Of a DNA stretch of 64,000 bases, positions 51,115-59,462 are shown piece by piece. The position numbers were made by a program, and so were the translations under genes. The notes below the pieces were generated by a model that saw nothing but the letters and a program-made list of their open reading frames with translations, made no database searches and was not told the origin of the DNA. Origin of the DNA: Streptomyces sp. CB02980 (GTDB taxonomy: Bacteria; Actinomycetota; Actinomycetes; Streptomycetales; Streptomycetaceae); NCBI RefSeq assembly GCF_014451325.2, contig NZ_JACSCH020000005.1, positions 52,613 through 116,612 of the forward strand, written 5' to 3'. The stretch's first letter is position 1; every line of letters starts with the position of its first letter.

Positions 51115-52434
51115 TCACCCCTCGTCCGGCCCGCACGCCTCCTCGAAGAAGTCGAGATTCTCCTGGAGGGACTTCATCAGCCGGTCCCGTTCCGTCTCGT
51201 CGACCTGAACGGGGACAACGCCGGAGGCGTCCGTGAGGCGGCGGAAGCCGCCCCGGCTCTCCAGCCGGCCCACCACCCGGATCGGGAGCCCGACGAGATG
51301 GGCGTGGCCGGCGGTGCGGTACGCCTCCTCGTCCAGGCTGACCCGGACGTGGGGGACCTCCGCCCCGCCGAGCACCCGGAGCCGTACGGTGCCCTCGCCG
51401 CGCGGCCCGGAGCGGCGCATGCGGACGACGGCGCCGGTCAGCCTGACCGGTACGGAGGGCTCGTCGGTCAGGTAGCGGGCGCTCGCCTCGCGCAGCGCGG
51501 GCAGGTCGCCGGGCGAGAACTCGACCGGTTCGGGCCGGGCGGCGCAGCCCTCGGGAGCCCCGGCGGACGGGGCCCACTCCAGGGCGACCCTGGCTCCCTC
51601 GGTGCCCCGCACCAGGGCCACGAGCGCCTCGGTGAGTTCGCGGCTGACGCCCGCCTCGACGGCCGTGTCGAAGGCCTCCATGCCACCCGTGGCCCGCTGG
51701 TAGTCGGTGGCCTCGCGGGCCGCGTGGAGGGCGTGGTAGAGCCGGACGGCGATCGGGCGGCCCGGTGCGACGGGCAGGAACGCGGTGAGCCCGCGCCCGC
51801 CGGGCGCCGCGCCGACGACGACGGTCTCCAGGGAGGCCTGGGCGGGGCGCCGGTGCCGGGCCCCGTAGTAGCCGGCCCTGCCCCGTACGGCGAGGGCGCC
51901 GGCGAGGAGGAGCTGGCGGGCGGCGGACCTGAGCTGTTCCTGCACGGTCCAGGGGACGATGCCGGCCGGGCCCGGGGGCACGTCACGCCACCAGCGGATC
52001 TCGTCGCTGGGCACGGCGAGGCCGGTGAGGACCTCGCGGGCGGAGGGCGTGGCGCTGTGGGCGAGGGCGGTGAGCGCCTCGCCGAGCAGGTCCTCGCAGT
52101 CCGGGAAGGCGCGGCTCTCCGGCACGAGCAGGCTGGTGCCGGTGCCGCTGCCGGGCGGGGTCCAGCGGCTGTAGCGCCCGGCCGCCCCGCCCCGCCGCCG
52201 CCATCCGTGGCGGGCGAGCAGGGCGCCGAGGACACGCGGGTCGACCCTGCCGGGGTCGGGTGTGCCCTGGCTGTCTGCCCAGGGGCCGGCGGGCGGGGCC
52301 GGGACCCCGGTCCAGGGCCCGGGGGTGTCCCCGGGCGCCGGATGGGGGCGGTAGGGCGGAGGAACGGAGACGGGGCCGTGTCCGGCCCCGCTCCCCTCGT
52401 CCCCGAACCTCGGTTCGTCGATCGGTCGGTGCAT
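51115..52434 (-). CDS. hypothetical protein, partner of the DUF4365 gene; C-terminal OB-fold likely
   Basis: The 439-residue protein is not one I recognise by name. Residues 1-70 are disordered, rich in Pro and Gly. The middle (about 75-310) is helical with no clear motif. The C-terminal 110 residues (VPVRLTGAVVRMRRSG; VRLRVLGGAEVPHVRVSLDEEAYRTAGHAHLVGLPIRVVGRLE) read like an OB-fold with five strands and a GxVxxL start, as in proteins that bind nucleic acid. The start ATG overlaps the DUF4365 stop by one base (TGATG), so the two are translated together. The function is unknown; a nuclease or nucleic-acid-binding partner role is inference. Confidence 0.72.
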   Translation of the reverse strand: MHRPIDEPRFGDEGSGAGHGPVSVPPPYRPHPAPGDTPGPWTGVPAPPAGPWADSQGTPDPGRVDPRVLGALLARHGWRRRGGAAGRYSRWTPPGSGTGTSLLVPESRAFPDCEDLLGEALTALAHSATPSAREVLTGLAVPSDEIRWWRDVPPGPAGIVPWTVQEQLRSAARQLLLAGALAVRGRAGYYGARHRRPAQASLETVVVGAAPGGRGLTAFLPVAPGRPIAVRLYHALHAAREATDYQRATGGMEAFDTAVEAGVSRELTEALVALVRGTEGARVALEWAPSAGAPEGCAARPEPVEFSPGDLPALREASARYLTDEPSVPVRLTGAVVRMRRSGPRGEGTVRLRVLGGAEVPHVRVSLDEEAYRTAGHAHLVGLPIRVVGRLESRGGFRRLTDASGVVPVQVDETERDRLMKSLQENLDFFEEACGPDEG

Positions 52435-53000
52435 CAAGGTCTCCCTCCCACGCCGACCCGGGTCATGATCTCGCAGAGCGCCCGGTCGTCGAAGATCCGT
52501 GCCGTCGGTACGCGCACGGTGGTCCGGCGCTGTCCCGTGACCGGGTGTCCGGCCAGGTTGATCCAGTAGCAGCAGTGCCGCAGGTCGAGCCGGTCGTGGC
52601 TCGCTCTCAGCCAGTCCTCCTGTGACCTCGGGACGAGCATCACGACGAGGATCTTGTGCACGGACACCGGGGTCCTGGCGAGCTTCACCAGGTGGTCGTT
52701 GTCGAGGGTGAACGAGAAGGTCTTCCCGGGCGGGCGCGGCGGTATCTGGTAGGTGCACTTGAGCTGCACCTTGATGGTCACCTCGTCGTCGACCGTGTGG
52801 CCGGGCGAGCCGTGGCTCACGTGCCAGTCGATGCCGTTGTCCGGAAAGGGCTGGGACAGCGAGCAGCCGGCCGCGGCGGCGACGGCGTGCAGGTATCCCA
52901 CCTGGAGGGTCTCCATGCAGGCGGTGGTGGCGAGTGAGCCGCGCGTCGGTGCCAGCCGCTGGGGCGGCAGCCCTCCCGACTCGGGCTGGGCGAGCGCCAT
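52434..53000 (-). CDS. DUF4365 protein, PD-(D/E)XK nuclease-like
   Basis: The 188-residue protein has the DUF4365 pattern: an N-terminal helix with METLQVGYLHAVAAAAGC, then NGIDWHVSHG with Asp58, EVTIKVQLKCTY with Gln79-x-Lys81, a later DHLVKLARTPVSVHKILVVMLVP and HCCYWINLAG. The Asp...Gln-x-Lys spacing is that of PD-(D/E)XK nucleases of the type found in restriction-like and defence proteins. I cannot tell whether it cuts DNA. It is divergent from the DnaQ-like gene and is followed by a co-translated gene with an OB-like domain. No modification methylase is adjacent. Confidence 0.8.
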   Translation of the reverse strand: MALAQPESGGLPPQRLAPTRGSLATTACMETLQVGYLHAVAAAAGCSLSQPFPDNGIDWHVSHGSPGHTVDDEVTIKVQLKCTYQIPPRPPGKTFSFTLDNDHLVKLARTPVSVHKILVVMLVPRSQEDWLRASHDRLDLRHCCYWINLAGHPVTGQRRTTVRVPTARIFDDRALCEIMTRVGVGGRP

Positions 53001-53121
53001 GTCGTTTTCCTTCCCCGTCCCTTCTGTTGTGACCGGTCCGCGTACGGCGCAAACAGTCCGGGTATCACCGTTTCGGGGCAGGGGGTTGGCCATCTGCCGC
53101 ACGTGTGCAGGGAGTTCAGGG

Positions 53122-53850
53122 ATGACGATGCACTGGTACGAAGGGCCCCTGGCCGCTTTCGACACGGAGACCACAGGAGTCGACGTCGAGGGCGACCGGA
53201 TCGTGTCCGCCGCCCTCGTCGTACAGGACACGGTGGGGGCGCGGCCGCGGGTGACGCGGTGGCTGGTCAATCCGGGCATACCGGTGCCCGAGGGGGCCAC
53301 CGCCGTGCACGGACTGACGGACGATCACCTCCAGCGGAACGGCCGGTGGCCGTCTCCGGTGATGGAGGAGCTGGCGCGCGCGCTGGCGGAGCAGAGTGCG
53401 GCGGGGCGTCCGCTGGTGGTGATGAACGCGCCGTTCGATCTGACGATCCTCGACCGCGAGCTGCGCAGGCACCGGGCGTCCACGCTCGGCGACTATCTGG
53501 GGGCCACCCCGCTGTGCGTCCTCGACCCGCGGGTCCTGGACAAGCATCTGGACCGCTACCGGAAGGGCCGCAGGACGCTCACGGACCTGTGCGCGCACTA
53601 CGAGGTGGAGCTGGCGGGCGCGCACGACGCGGCGGCGGACGCGACGGCGGCGCTCGATGTCGTACGGGCGGTGGCGCGGCGTTTCTCGTCGCGGCTGGAG
53701 CGCCTGACGCCGGCGGAGCTGCACACGCTGCAGGCGGTGTGGCACGCGGCTCAGGCGCGGGGCCTCCAGGCGTGGTTCACCCGGCAGGGGACACCGGAGA
53801 CCGTGGACCCGTCGTGGCCGCTGCGGCCGGAGCTGGGCACGGCGGCGTGA
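53122..53850 (+). CDS. DnaQ-like 3'-5' exonuclease
   Basis: The 242-residue protein has the DEDDh exonuclease motifs: FDTETTGVDV near residue 14 (Exo I), MNAPFDLTILDREL near 98 (Exo II) and HDAAADATAALDV near 170 (Exo III, with the His). It looks like a polymerase III epsilon-type exonuclease without a polymerase partner domain. Start ATG at 53122 has GGGAG 7 nt away. It is divergent from DUF4365 over 121 nt. It may act in DNA repair or nucleic-acid degradation. Confidence 0.9.
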   Translation: MTMHWYEGPLAAFDTETTGVDVEGDRIVSAALVVQDTVGARPRVTRWLVNPGIPVPEGATAVHGLTDDHLQRNGRWPSPVMEELARALAEQSAAGRPLVVMNAPFDLTILDRELRRHRASTLGDYLGATPLCVLDPRVLDKHLDRYRKGRRTLTDLCAHYEVELAGAHDAAADATAALDVVRAVARRFSSRLERLTPAELHTLQAVWHAAQARGLQAWFTRQGTPETVDPSWPLRPELGTAA

Positions 53851-53877
53851 ACCGGGCCCGGGGGCCCGGCACATGAC

Positions 53878-53911
53878 AGAGGCCGGTCCGTCTTTCGACG
53901 GACCGGCCTCT
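53878..53911. terminator. hairpin between the exonuclease gene and tRNA-Val
   Basis: A perfect 15-bp stem (53878-53892 with 53897-53911) with a TTTC loop lies 6 nt from the tRNA 3' end and 28 nt past the exonuclease stop; it can end both transcripts. Confidence 0.88.
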
Positions 53912-53917
53912 ACCCGG

Positions 53918-53989
53918 TGGGCGATACTGGGATCGAACCAGTGACCCCTTCGGTGTGAACGAAGTGCTCTCCCGCTGAGCTAATCGCCC
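53918..53989 (-). tRNA. tRNA-Val (anticodon CAC)
   Basis: A 72-nt cloverleaf reads GGGCGAT at the 5' end and ATCGCCC at the 3' end, with D-arm TTAGCTCAGCGGGAGAGC, anticodon stem-loop CTTCG-TTCACAC-CGAAG and T-arm ACTGG-TTCGATC-CCAGT. The 3' CCA is not encoded (CCG follows). It differs from the copy at 57197 at two positions. Confidence 0.96.
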
Positions 53990-54028
53990 GGGAACGGGTT
54001 GAACCATACAGGCCTTCAAGCCCTTCGT

Positions 54029-54475
54029 TCAAACCGCTCGCAGGTGAGCCGCGATCCCCCGCCTCCCACCCCGCATCATCAGGGCGTGGTTGGCGCGGAA
54101 GACGGGCCGCCCGGGGACGGCGAGGGCGCGCAGCAGCCGGGCCCGCACCTCGACCTCCTGCTCGTACAGGACGCGGGTGCCGGTGCCTTCGGGGGTGAGG
54201 GTCCAGCGGACCCAGCCCTCCAGGTCGCCGCCGAGTCCGACCTCCAGGACCCGGGCCACGGGGTCGCTGCGCAGGGCGCGGGCGGTGACGACGAGGTCGT
54301 ACGGGAGCAGGGAACGGAAGCGGGCGGTGCCGGTGGTGTCGTCGACGGGGACGACCTCGCGGACCTGGGGCCACCAGCGCGGGTACTCCTCGGCGCGCTC
54401 CAGGACGGCGTAGACGGCGTCGGGTGGGGCGGCGAGCCGCCAGACGCTGCGGAAGCGGTACCGGCACCAGTCCAT
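54029..54475 (-). CDS. SRPBCC-family polyketide-cyclase-like protein
   Basis: The 148-residue protein follows the START/SRPBCC pattern: YRFRSVWRLAAPPDAVYAVLERAEEYPRWWPQVREVVPVDD at the start, then TARFRSLLPYDLVVTARALR and a final long helix GRPVFRANHALMMRGGRRG. SRPBCC proteins hold small hydrophobic ligands; without further domains no ligand can be named. Start ATG at 54475. It is divergent from the large membrane-protein gene over 92 nt, and both are bracketed by the two tRNA-Val(CAC) genes. Confidence 0.85.
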   Translation of the reverse strand: MDWCRYRFRSVWRLAAPPDAVYAVLERAEEYPRWWPQVREVVPVDDTTGTARFRSLLPYDLVVTARALRSDPVARVLEVGLGGDLEGWVRWTLTPEGTGTRVLYEQEVEVRARLLRALAVPGRPVFRANHALMMRGGRRGIAAHLRAV

Positions 54476-54567
54476 GCCCCCAGTGTGGACGTACTCAGAC
54501 CGCGGGAGCCGGAAGATGAGTATCCGGACGCATTCCCGCCCGGTGTGGTGGGGGCCACACTCCGGGC

Positions 54568-57135
54568 ATGGACAACTCCCTGCCGCCCGCGGACGAGCTC
54601 GCGCTCGTCGACCGTGAGCTGGCCCGACTCGACGCACACCGGTCCCAGTTGCTGGCCCGCCGGGCGTGGCTGCTCCGGGTGCTGTACGCGCCTGCGGCGT
54701 CGACGGCGCCCGGCCCGTTCCCCCCGGCACCCGGCCCGCGTCCGACGGCTTCCGGCCCGCGCCCGACGGCTTCCGGCCCGCGCCCGACGGCTTCCGGCCC
54801 GCGCCCGCCGGTGGCGGACTCGACGCCGCGGAGCGCGCAGAACGTGCTGCTGACGCTCGGCGGCACGCTGCTGACGATCGCGGCGATCGCGTTCACGCTG
54901 GTGAGCTGGGGGTCGATGGGGATCGGCGGCCGTTCGGTCGTCCTGTGCGTGGTCACCTCGGCCGCGCTGGCGGCGCCGGTGGCGCTGCTGCGCCGGAGCC
55001 TGGTGTCGACGGCCGAGTCGGTGGCGGCGCTGGGTCTGGTCCTGATGGTGCTCGACGCGTACGCGCTGCACCGGGTGGCACTGCCGGAGGCGGACGGCCT
55101 CGGGTACACGGCGGTGGCCGCGGCGGTGCTCGCGGGCGCGTGGACGGCGTACGGCTCGGCCCTGTCCCGGCTGCGGATCCCGCTGCCGGTGGCGGTGGTC
55201 GCGGGGCAGCTGCCGCTGCCGCTCGGCGTGCTGGCCGCCGGGGGCGGCCCGACGGTCTTCGCGTGGGCGGCGCTCGTCACGGCCGCGGCGGACGGCGCGG
55301 TGATCCTGTGGACCCGCCCGGCCGCGGTCCGGATCACGGCGGCCGTGGGTGCGACGGCACTGGGCGGCTGGGCGCTCCTGACGGGCGGCTGGCTCTCGCT
55401 CACCTCGCCGTGGAGCGGCGCACCGCTGCTCCTGGCGGCCGCGGCGCTGACCCTGTACGTGGCCCGGCGCCTGCCCACCCTCGCGGTGGCGGCCTCGGCC
55501 GTCGCCGGCCTGGCGGCGGTCGCGGCGGCGGGCGGCCTGCTCCGCCCGGCCGTCCCGACGGACTGGACCGTGCCGGTGTACGTCCTGTGCGGCCTTGCGC
55601 TGGCGTCGGTGTGGCGCCTGAGCCCGGCCGGGGACGGAGCGGCCGAGGAGACCGGGAGGCGGCTGCCGGGCGGCGTCCGGCTCGGGCTCGCCGGCGCGGG
55701 TGGCGGAGTCGCGGCGCTCGGGGTCGTCTGGGCGCTGCCGCCGGTCGCGGTCGGACTCCTCGGGCCCATGGCCCGGACGACGGAGGTGTGGTCCGGCGAG
55801 CACGCCGGGCGGGCGCTGACCTCGTACCCGGGGACGGCCGTCCTCGTCCTGGCGGTGGCCGCCGCCGTCCTCGTGGCCGTCCCCCGGCTGTGGGCCCGCT
55901 GCGGCGCCCTCGCCCTGGTCTGGGCGCTGCTCACGGCACTGCCGGTCTCCCTCGGTCTGCCGTACGCGGCGACGCTGCCCCTCCAGCTCCTGACGACCGC
56001 GGCGGCGCTCGGGTGCGCCGTCCGCCCCGGCCCGATGGCGCGCGGCCTGCGTCGCCCCGAACCGGCCGAGGGCCGCGGCACGCCGGAGCCGGAGCCCTCC
56101 CCCGCCGCGCCCGGCGCCCCCTGGGGCGCCTGGGCGCCTTCCCGGCCCCGCCCTCAGGCTCCCGCCACGGAGCCCGGGACCGTCCTGGGGTGGATCGCGT
56201 ACGCCGGTGGTCTGGCCTCCGCCGTGAGCGCGGTCGCGCTCGCTCTGGACGTGCGGGAGGCCACGTTCGCGACGCTCGGGGCGCTGCTCGTGCTCCTCGT
56301 GGGCGTGGCGGCGCTCGGGGCGGGCGCGCGCCGGGTGGTCGCCGCCTGCGCCGCGGTGCTCACCGCGACCGGGCTCGTGGTCGCGGTGGCCGCCGCCGGC
56401 GGGTTCGAGGACCACTGGACGGCGCTCGCCCTGCTGCTCGTCCCGGCGGCGACGGCCGCCGTCGGCGCCAAGGCCCGCCCGGTGGCCCTGCCGGTCGAGA
56501 TCACCGGTGCGGTCGTGGCGCTCCCGGCGTTCGCGCTCGCCGCGTCCCGGCCCGCGTTCCTCGCGCTCGCCCTGGCCCTCGGCGGGGTGATCGCGGCGGC
56601 GACGGCCGTGCGCCCCGAACGGCGGCGGTTCGCCTCGTGGACGGCGGCGGTGCTCTTCCTGCTGGCCACCTGGGTGCGGCTCGCGGTGTGGGAGGTCACG
56701 ACCCCGGAGGCGTACACCCTGCCGGTGACCGTGCCGGCCCTCGTCGTCGGCTTCCTGCGACGGCGCCGGGACCGGGAGGCCTCGTCCTGGACGGCGTACG
56801 GCCCGGGTCTCGCGGCGACGCTGCTGCCGAGCCTCGTCGCGGCCTGGACGGACCCGGAGTGGCCGCGGCCGCTGGCCCTGGGGGTCGCCGCCCTCGTCGT
56901 GACCCTGCTCGGCGCACGGTTCCGGCTCCAGGCGCTCCTGGTCCTCGGCGGCTCGGTTCTCGCCCTGGACGGGCTGCACGAGCTGGCGCCGTACGTGGTG
57001 CAGGCGGTGGGTGCGCTGCCGCGCTGGCTGCCGCCGGCCCTCGCCGGGCTCCTGCTGCTCGCGGTGGGCGCCACGTACGAGCAGCGGCTGCGGGACGCCC
57101 GGCGGCTCCGGGACCGGGTCGCGCGGATGCGGTGA
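54568..57135 (+). CDS. large multi-pass membrane protein, SCO7613-type
   Basis: The 855-residue protein begins with a short coiled-coil segment (DELALVDRELARLDAHRSQLLARR), then a Pro-rich stretch with 7-residue GPRPTAS repeats at about residues 56-80, then a membrane body of about 20 helices starting NVLLTLGGTLLTIAAIAFTLVSWGSMG, which resembles the membrane protein family named after SCO7613. Its function is unknown. It is rightward, probably monocistronic, with a strong terminator. The gene lies between the two tRNA-Val(CAC) genes. Confidence 0.8.
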   Translation: MDNSLPPADELALVDRELARLDAHRSQLLARRAWLLRVLYAPAASTAPGPFPPAPGPRPTASGPRPTASGPRPTASGPRPPVADSTPRSAQNVLLTLGGTLLTIAAIAFTLVSWGSMGIGGRSVVLCVVTSAALAAPVALLRRSLVSTAESVAALGLVLMVLDAYALHRVALPEADGLGYTAVAAAVLAGAWTAYGSALSRLRIPLPVAVVAGQLPLPLGVLAAGGGPTVFAWAALVTAAADGAVILWTRPAAVRITAAVGATALGGWALLTGGWLSLTSPWSGAPLLLAAAALTLYVARRLPTLAVAASAVAGLAAVAAAGGLLRPAVPTDWTVPVYVLCGLALASVWRLSPAGDGAAEETGRRLPGGVRLGLAGAGGGVAALGVVWALPPVAVGLLGPMARTTEVWSGEHAGRALTSYPGTAVLVLAVAAAVLVAVPRLWARCGALALVWALLTALPVSLGLPYAATLPLQLLTTAAALGCAVRPGPMARGLRRPEPAEGRGTPEPEPSPAAPGAPWGAWAPSRPRPQAPATEPGTVLGWIAYAGGLASAVSAVALALDVREATFATLGALLVLLVGVAALGAGARRVVAACAAVLTATGLVVAVAAAGGFEDHWTALALLLVPAATAAVGAKARPVALPVEITGAVVALPAFALAASRPAFLALALALGGVIAAATAVRPERRRFASWTAAVLFLLATWVRLAVWEVTTPEAYTLPVTVPALVVGFLRRRRDREASSWTAYGPGLAATLLPSLVAAWTDPEWPRPLALGVAALVVTLLGARFRLQALLVLGGSVLALDGLHELAPYVVQAVGALPRWLPPALAGLLLLAVGATYEQRLRDARRLRDRVARMR
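54733..54816 (+). repeat. 21-bp in-frame tandem repeat coding for GPRPTAS
   Basis: GGCCCGCGCCCGACGGCTTCC and variants start at 54733, 54754 and 54775, with a diverged fourth copy at 54796. The unit is 21 bp and codes for seven residues of the linker before the first membrane helix. Confidence 0.88.
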
Positions 57136-57149
57136 GCGGACGGGGTACG

Positions 57150-57187
57150 CCGAAGGCCCGAGACGATGTTCCGTCTCGGGCCTTCGG
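57150..57187 (+). terminator. terminator of the SCO7613-type gene
   Basis: A perfect 16-bp stem (57150-57165 with 57172-57187) with a 6-nt loop begins 14 nt past the stop. Confidence 0.9.
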
Positions 57188-57196
57188 ACCGGGTGG

Positions 57197-57268
57197 TGGG
57201 CGATACTGGGTTCGAACCAGTGACCCCTTCGGTGTGAACGAAGTGCTCTCCCACTGAGCTAATCGCCC
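57197..57268 (-). tRNA. tRNA-Val (anticodon CAC), second copy
   Basis: A 72-nt cloverleaf with the same anticodon loop TTCACAC as the copy at 53918. It differs in the D loop (GTGGG for GCGGG) and in the T loop (TTCGAAC for TTCGATC). The 3' CCA is not encoded. Confidence 0.96.
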
Positions 57269-57322
57269 CGGTGCACCGCAAACATTACCGCATGTCAGCG
57301 GGGCTCCCGCACCATCCCAGGG

Positions 57323-57745
57323 TCACTCGTCGATCTTCCACGGCATGACGAAGCCGAACTTCCAGAGGTAGATGCCGAGCAGGGCGGCGATGATCACCAG
57401 GCCGACGCTGGTGAGGATGATGTTCCTGCGGCGGACCTTGGGGTCGAGTGCGCGCTGTGCGGCCTCCGTGACCTTGCGCTTGGTCCAGCGGAGCACCAGC
57501 TGCGCCCAGACGAACTCGGTCGCCCAGATCGCCATGCCGCCGAAGATGACCAGCCAGCCGGGCCCCGGGAGCGGCAGCATGACCACTCCGGCTCCGACCA
57601 CGGCGAGTCCCACGATGAAGACGCCGACCTGCCAGCTCAGATGGAGGCCTCGTCGGGACTTGATGAACTCCGGTGCGCGGGATCCCAGTTCGGCTTCCTG
57701 GCCGTCTGCGGACTCCCCGGTGCGCTCGTCACTCTCCGCATTCAT
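57323..57745 (-). CDS. TIGR02611-type membrane protein (PGPGW motif)
   Basis: The 140-residue protein has an acidic N-terminus, a membrane hairpin with VGVFIVGLAVVGAGVVMLPLPGPGWLVIFGGMAIW containing the PGPGW motif, a charged amphipathic stretch and a last helix (IILTSVGLVIIAALLGIYLW). It fits the TIGR02611 family, function unknown. I chose the ATG at 57745; a TTG at 57754 precedes it. It is divergent from ssgB over 190 nt. Confidence 0.82.
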   Translation of the reverse strand: MNAESDERTGESADGQEAELGSRAPEFIKSRRGLHLSWQVGVFIVGLAVVGAGVVMLPLPGPGWLVIFGGMAIWATEFVWAQLVLRWTKRKVTEAAQRALDPKVRRRNIILTSVGLVIIAALLGIYLWKFGFVMPWKIDE

Positions 57746-57935
57746 GGTTCCCAACTTACCGGAAGCGGAGCCCTCACCGGAATGGCGGTATTACCGCAGG
57801 TCACACGCCCCCGAACGAGCTACCTGAACGATCACAAAACCGACAGAGGGGTTTACAACGGCACCTGAGGTGGCATGTCGATTTCGCCGACGTGCGAATC
57901 CCCGAGCGCACACTGAGCGAAAGGCCCTGGCGCTT

Positions 57936-58349
57936 ATGAACACCACGGTCAGCTGCGAGCTGCACCTGCGCCTCGTTGTGTCGAGCGAGTCCTCACTGCC
58001 TGTACCCGCGGGCCTGCGGTATGACACGGCCGATCCGTATGCCGTGCACGCCACCTTCCACACCGGAGCCGAGGAGACGGTCGAGTGGGTCTTCGCCCGC
58101 GACCTTCTCGCCGAGGGGCTGCACCGGCCCACCGGCACGGGCGACGTCCGCGTCTGGCCGTCCCGGAGTCACGGTCAGGGAGTCGTCTGCATCGCGTTGA
58201 GCTCCCCCGAGGGAGAAGCCCTGCTCGAGGCCCCGGCGAGGGCCCTGGAGTCGTTCCTGAAGCGGACCGACGCCGCCGTGCCACCGGGCACCGAGCACCG
58301 GCACTTCGATCTCGATACGGAGCTCTCCCACATCCTGGCCGACAGCTGA
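57936..58349 (+). CDS. ssgB: sporulation protein SsgB, recruits FtsZ
   Basis: SsgB, with SsgA, localises first at future septum sites and tethers and promotes FtsZ polymerisation during sporulation. The protein is 137 residues from the ATG at 57936, the exact length of the S. coelicolor protein, with the family sequence MNTTVSCELHLRLVVSSESS, PAGLRYDTADPYAVHATFHT, VEWVFARDLLAEGL, and GVVCIALSSPEGEALLEAPA. In S. coelicolor the gene is a BldD target and needs a stress-type sigma factor; the promoter was not clear to me in the 190-nt region upstream. It is followed by a hairpin. Confidence 0.97.
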   Translation: MNTTVSCELHLRLVVSSESSLPVPAGLRYDTADPYAVHATFHTGAEETVEWVFARDLLAEGLHRPTGTGDVRVWPSRSHGQGVVCIALSSPEGEALLEAPARALESFLKRTDAAVPPGTEHRHFDLDTELSHILADS

Positions 58350-58368
58350 GCCAGGCCGAGAGCCGCAC

Positions 58369-58399
58369 GGCGCCGTCCGACTCGGGGCGACGGCGCCGC
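58369..58399 (+). terminator. terminator of ssgB
   Basis: CGGCGCCGTC (58369-58378) and GACGGCGCCG (58390-58399) form a 10-bp stem with an 11-nt loop, 19 nt past the ssgB stop. Confidence 0.72.
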
Positions 58400-58540
58400 G
58401 CGGGCAGCCACATAGGCACGACACCGGCGCTCCCCACCGCGCAGCCGGCGCGGTGGAGGGCGCCGTTGTCCTTTTCCCGGTCGCGCTAAAGTCAGCGCCA
58501 TTCCGCGGGCGCCCGCCCGCGGCCGGCCAGGGAGCGAATC

Positions 58541-59098
58541 GTGCTGATCCCCCACGACACCCGGATCGCCCTCGACACAGTCGTCGATCTGATGAACACC
58601 GCGCCGCAGGGCGACCGGGCCGACGAGCTCGCGGACATCCCGGGGCTGCGTACCTTCGTACACGCGCACAAGATCAGCGACGTGGGCGACCTCGGTCCGG
58701 CCGATCTGCGGGCCGTGCGCGCGGTGCGCGAGAAGTTCGCGGCGGTCTTCTCGGCCCCCGAGGCCCGGATCGCGGCCCCCCTGATCAACCAGCTGGTGGC
58801 GGGTGCGGGGACCACGCCCCAGCTCACCGACCACGACGGCTACGACTGGCACGTGCACTACTTCGCGCCGGGCGCCTCGGTGGCCGACCACCTCGCGGCC
58901 GACTGCGGCATGGCGCTGGCGTTCATCGTGGTGGCGGGCGAGCAGGAGCGGCTGCGGCGCTGCGAGGCGCCGGACTGCGGCCGGGCCTTCGTCGACCTCT
59001 CCCGCAACCGCTCGCGCCGCTACTGCGACAGCCGCACCTGCGGCAACCGACTGCACGTGGCCGCGTACCGGGCGCGCCGCAAGGAGGCCGCGGGCTGA
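58541..59098 (+). CDS. CGNR zinc-finger regulator
   Basis: The 185-residue protein has an N-terminal helical domain (ABATE-like; DTRIALDTVVDLMNTAP and FVHAHKISDVGDLGPADLRAVRAVR) and a C-terminal CGNR zinc finger with RRCEAPDCGRAFVDLSRNRSRRYCDSRTCGNR: four Cys with the CGNR signature followed by a basic helix, a putative DNA-binding unit. The family is linked to transcriptional control in Actinobacteria. Start is GTG at 58541 with GGGAG upstream. It follows ssgB in the same direction, 191 nt away, probably with its own promoter. Confidence 0.9.
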   Translation: MLIPHDTRIALDTVVDLMNTAPQGDRADELADIPGLRTFVHAHKISDVGDLGPADLRAVRAVREKFAAVFSAPEARIAAPLINQLVAGAGTTPQLTDHDGYDWHVHYFAPGASVADHLAADCGMALAFIVVAGEQERLRRCEAPDCGRAFVDLSRNRSRRYCDSRTCGNRLHVAAYRARRKEAAG

Positions 59099-59175
59099 GG
59101 CGCCCGCCGGGCTCGGGGCCGGGGCTGAAGCCGGGCCCGGAGCCGGGGCCCGGCCCGCGACCGGACCCGGGGTCG

Positions 59176-59340
59176 TCACAGGACGAAGAGATCGTGCACG
59201 GCAGCCATGAGCAGCAGACAGCCGATCACCCCGAGAAAGATCATCAGCGGGGGCTGGGAGAGCGCGAACAGACAGCCGCGCGGCTCTTCGGCAGGGGCAT
59301 CGGTGGCGGCGGGGACGGTCTCCCGCGAGGTATCCAGCAT
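59176..59340 (-). CDS. small single-helix membrane protein, 54 residues
   Basis: The 54-residue protein starts MLDTSRETVPAATDAP, is acidic, and ends with one membrane helix (PPLMIFLGVIGCLLLMAAVHDLFVL). The ATG at 59340 is my best guess; the frame is open upstream to 59394 and no strong ribosome-binding site decides. It looks conserved in kind with other short Streptomyces tail-anchored proteins, but I cannot name it. It faces the CGNR gene tail to tail. Confidence 0.5.
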   Translation of the reverse strand: MLDTSRETVPAATDAPAEEPRGCLFALSQPPLMIFLGVIGCLLLMAAVHDLFVL

Positions 59341-59462
59341 CTCGGGGGGATGATCGCGCACGCGGGACCCGGGAAATCCCGCAACACGCCCCACCGCAAG
59401 GGCTGTTCACCCCTTCCCGTGGATCGCCGGACGATCACGGGAACGGGAACGGCCAGAAGCGG

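Noticed and set aside
49237..52569. A 1,110-codon open frame on the plus strand
   Set aside because: It is antisense to thrS and the DUF4365 pair. Long antisense frames are expected at over 70 % GC, its amino-acid content is biased, and it has no homology or ribosome-binding site. The same applies to 26269-28959, 27654-30059, 13720-15990 and 9906-12605 beyond aroE.
53878..57268. Integrated element or genomic island between the tRNA genes
   Set aside because: No integrase, excisionase or att-like repeat beyond the tRNAs themselves was seen. The two-gene segment is reported as a finding but not as a mobile element.
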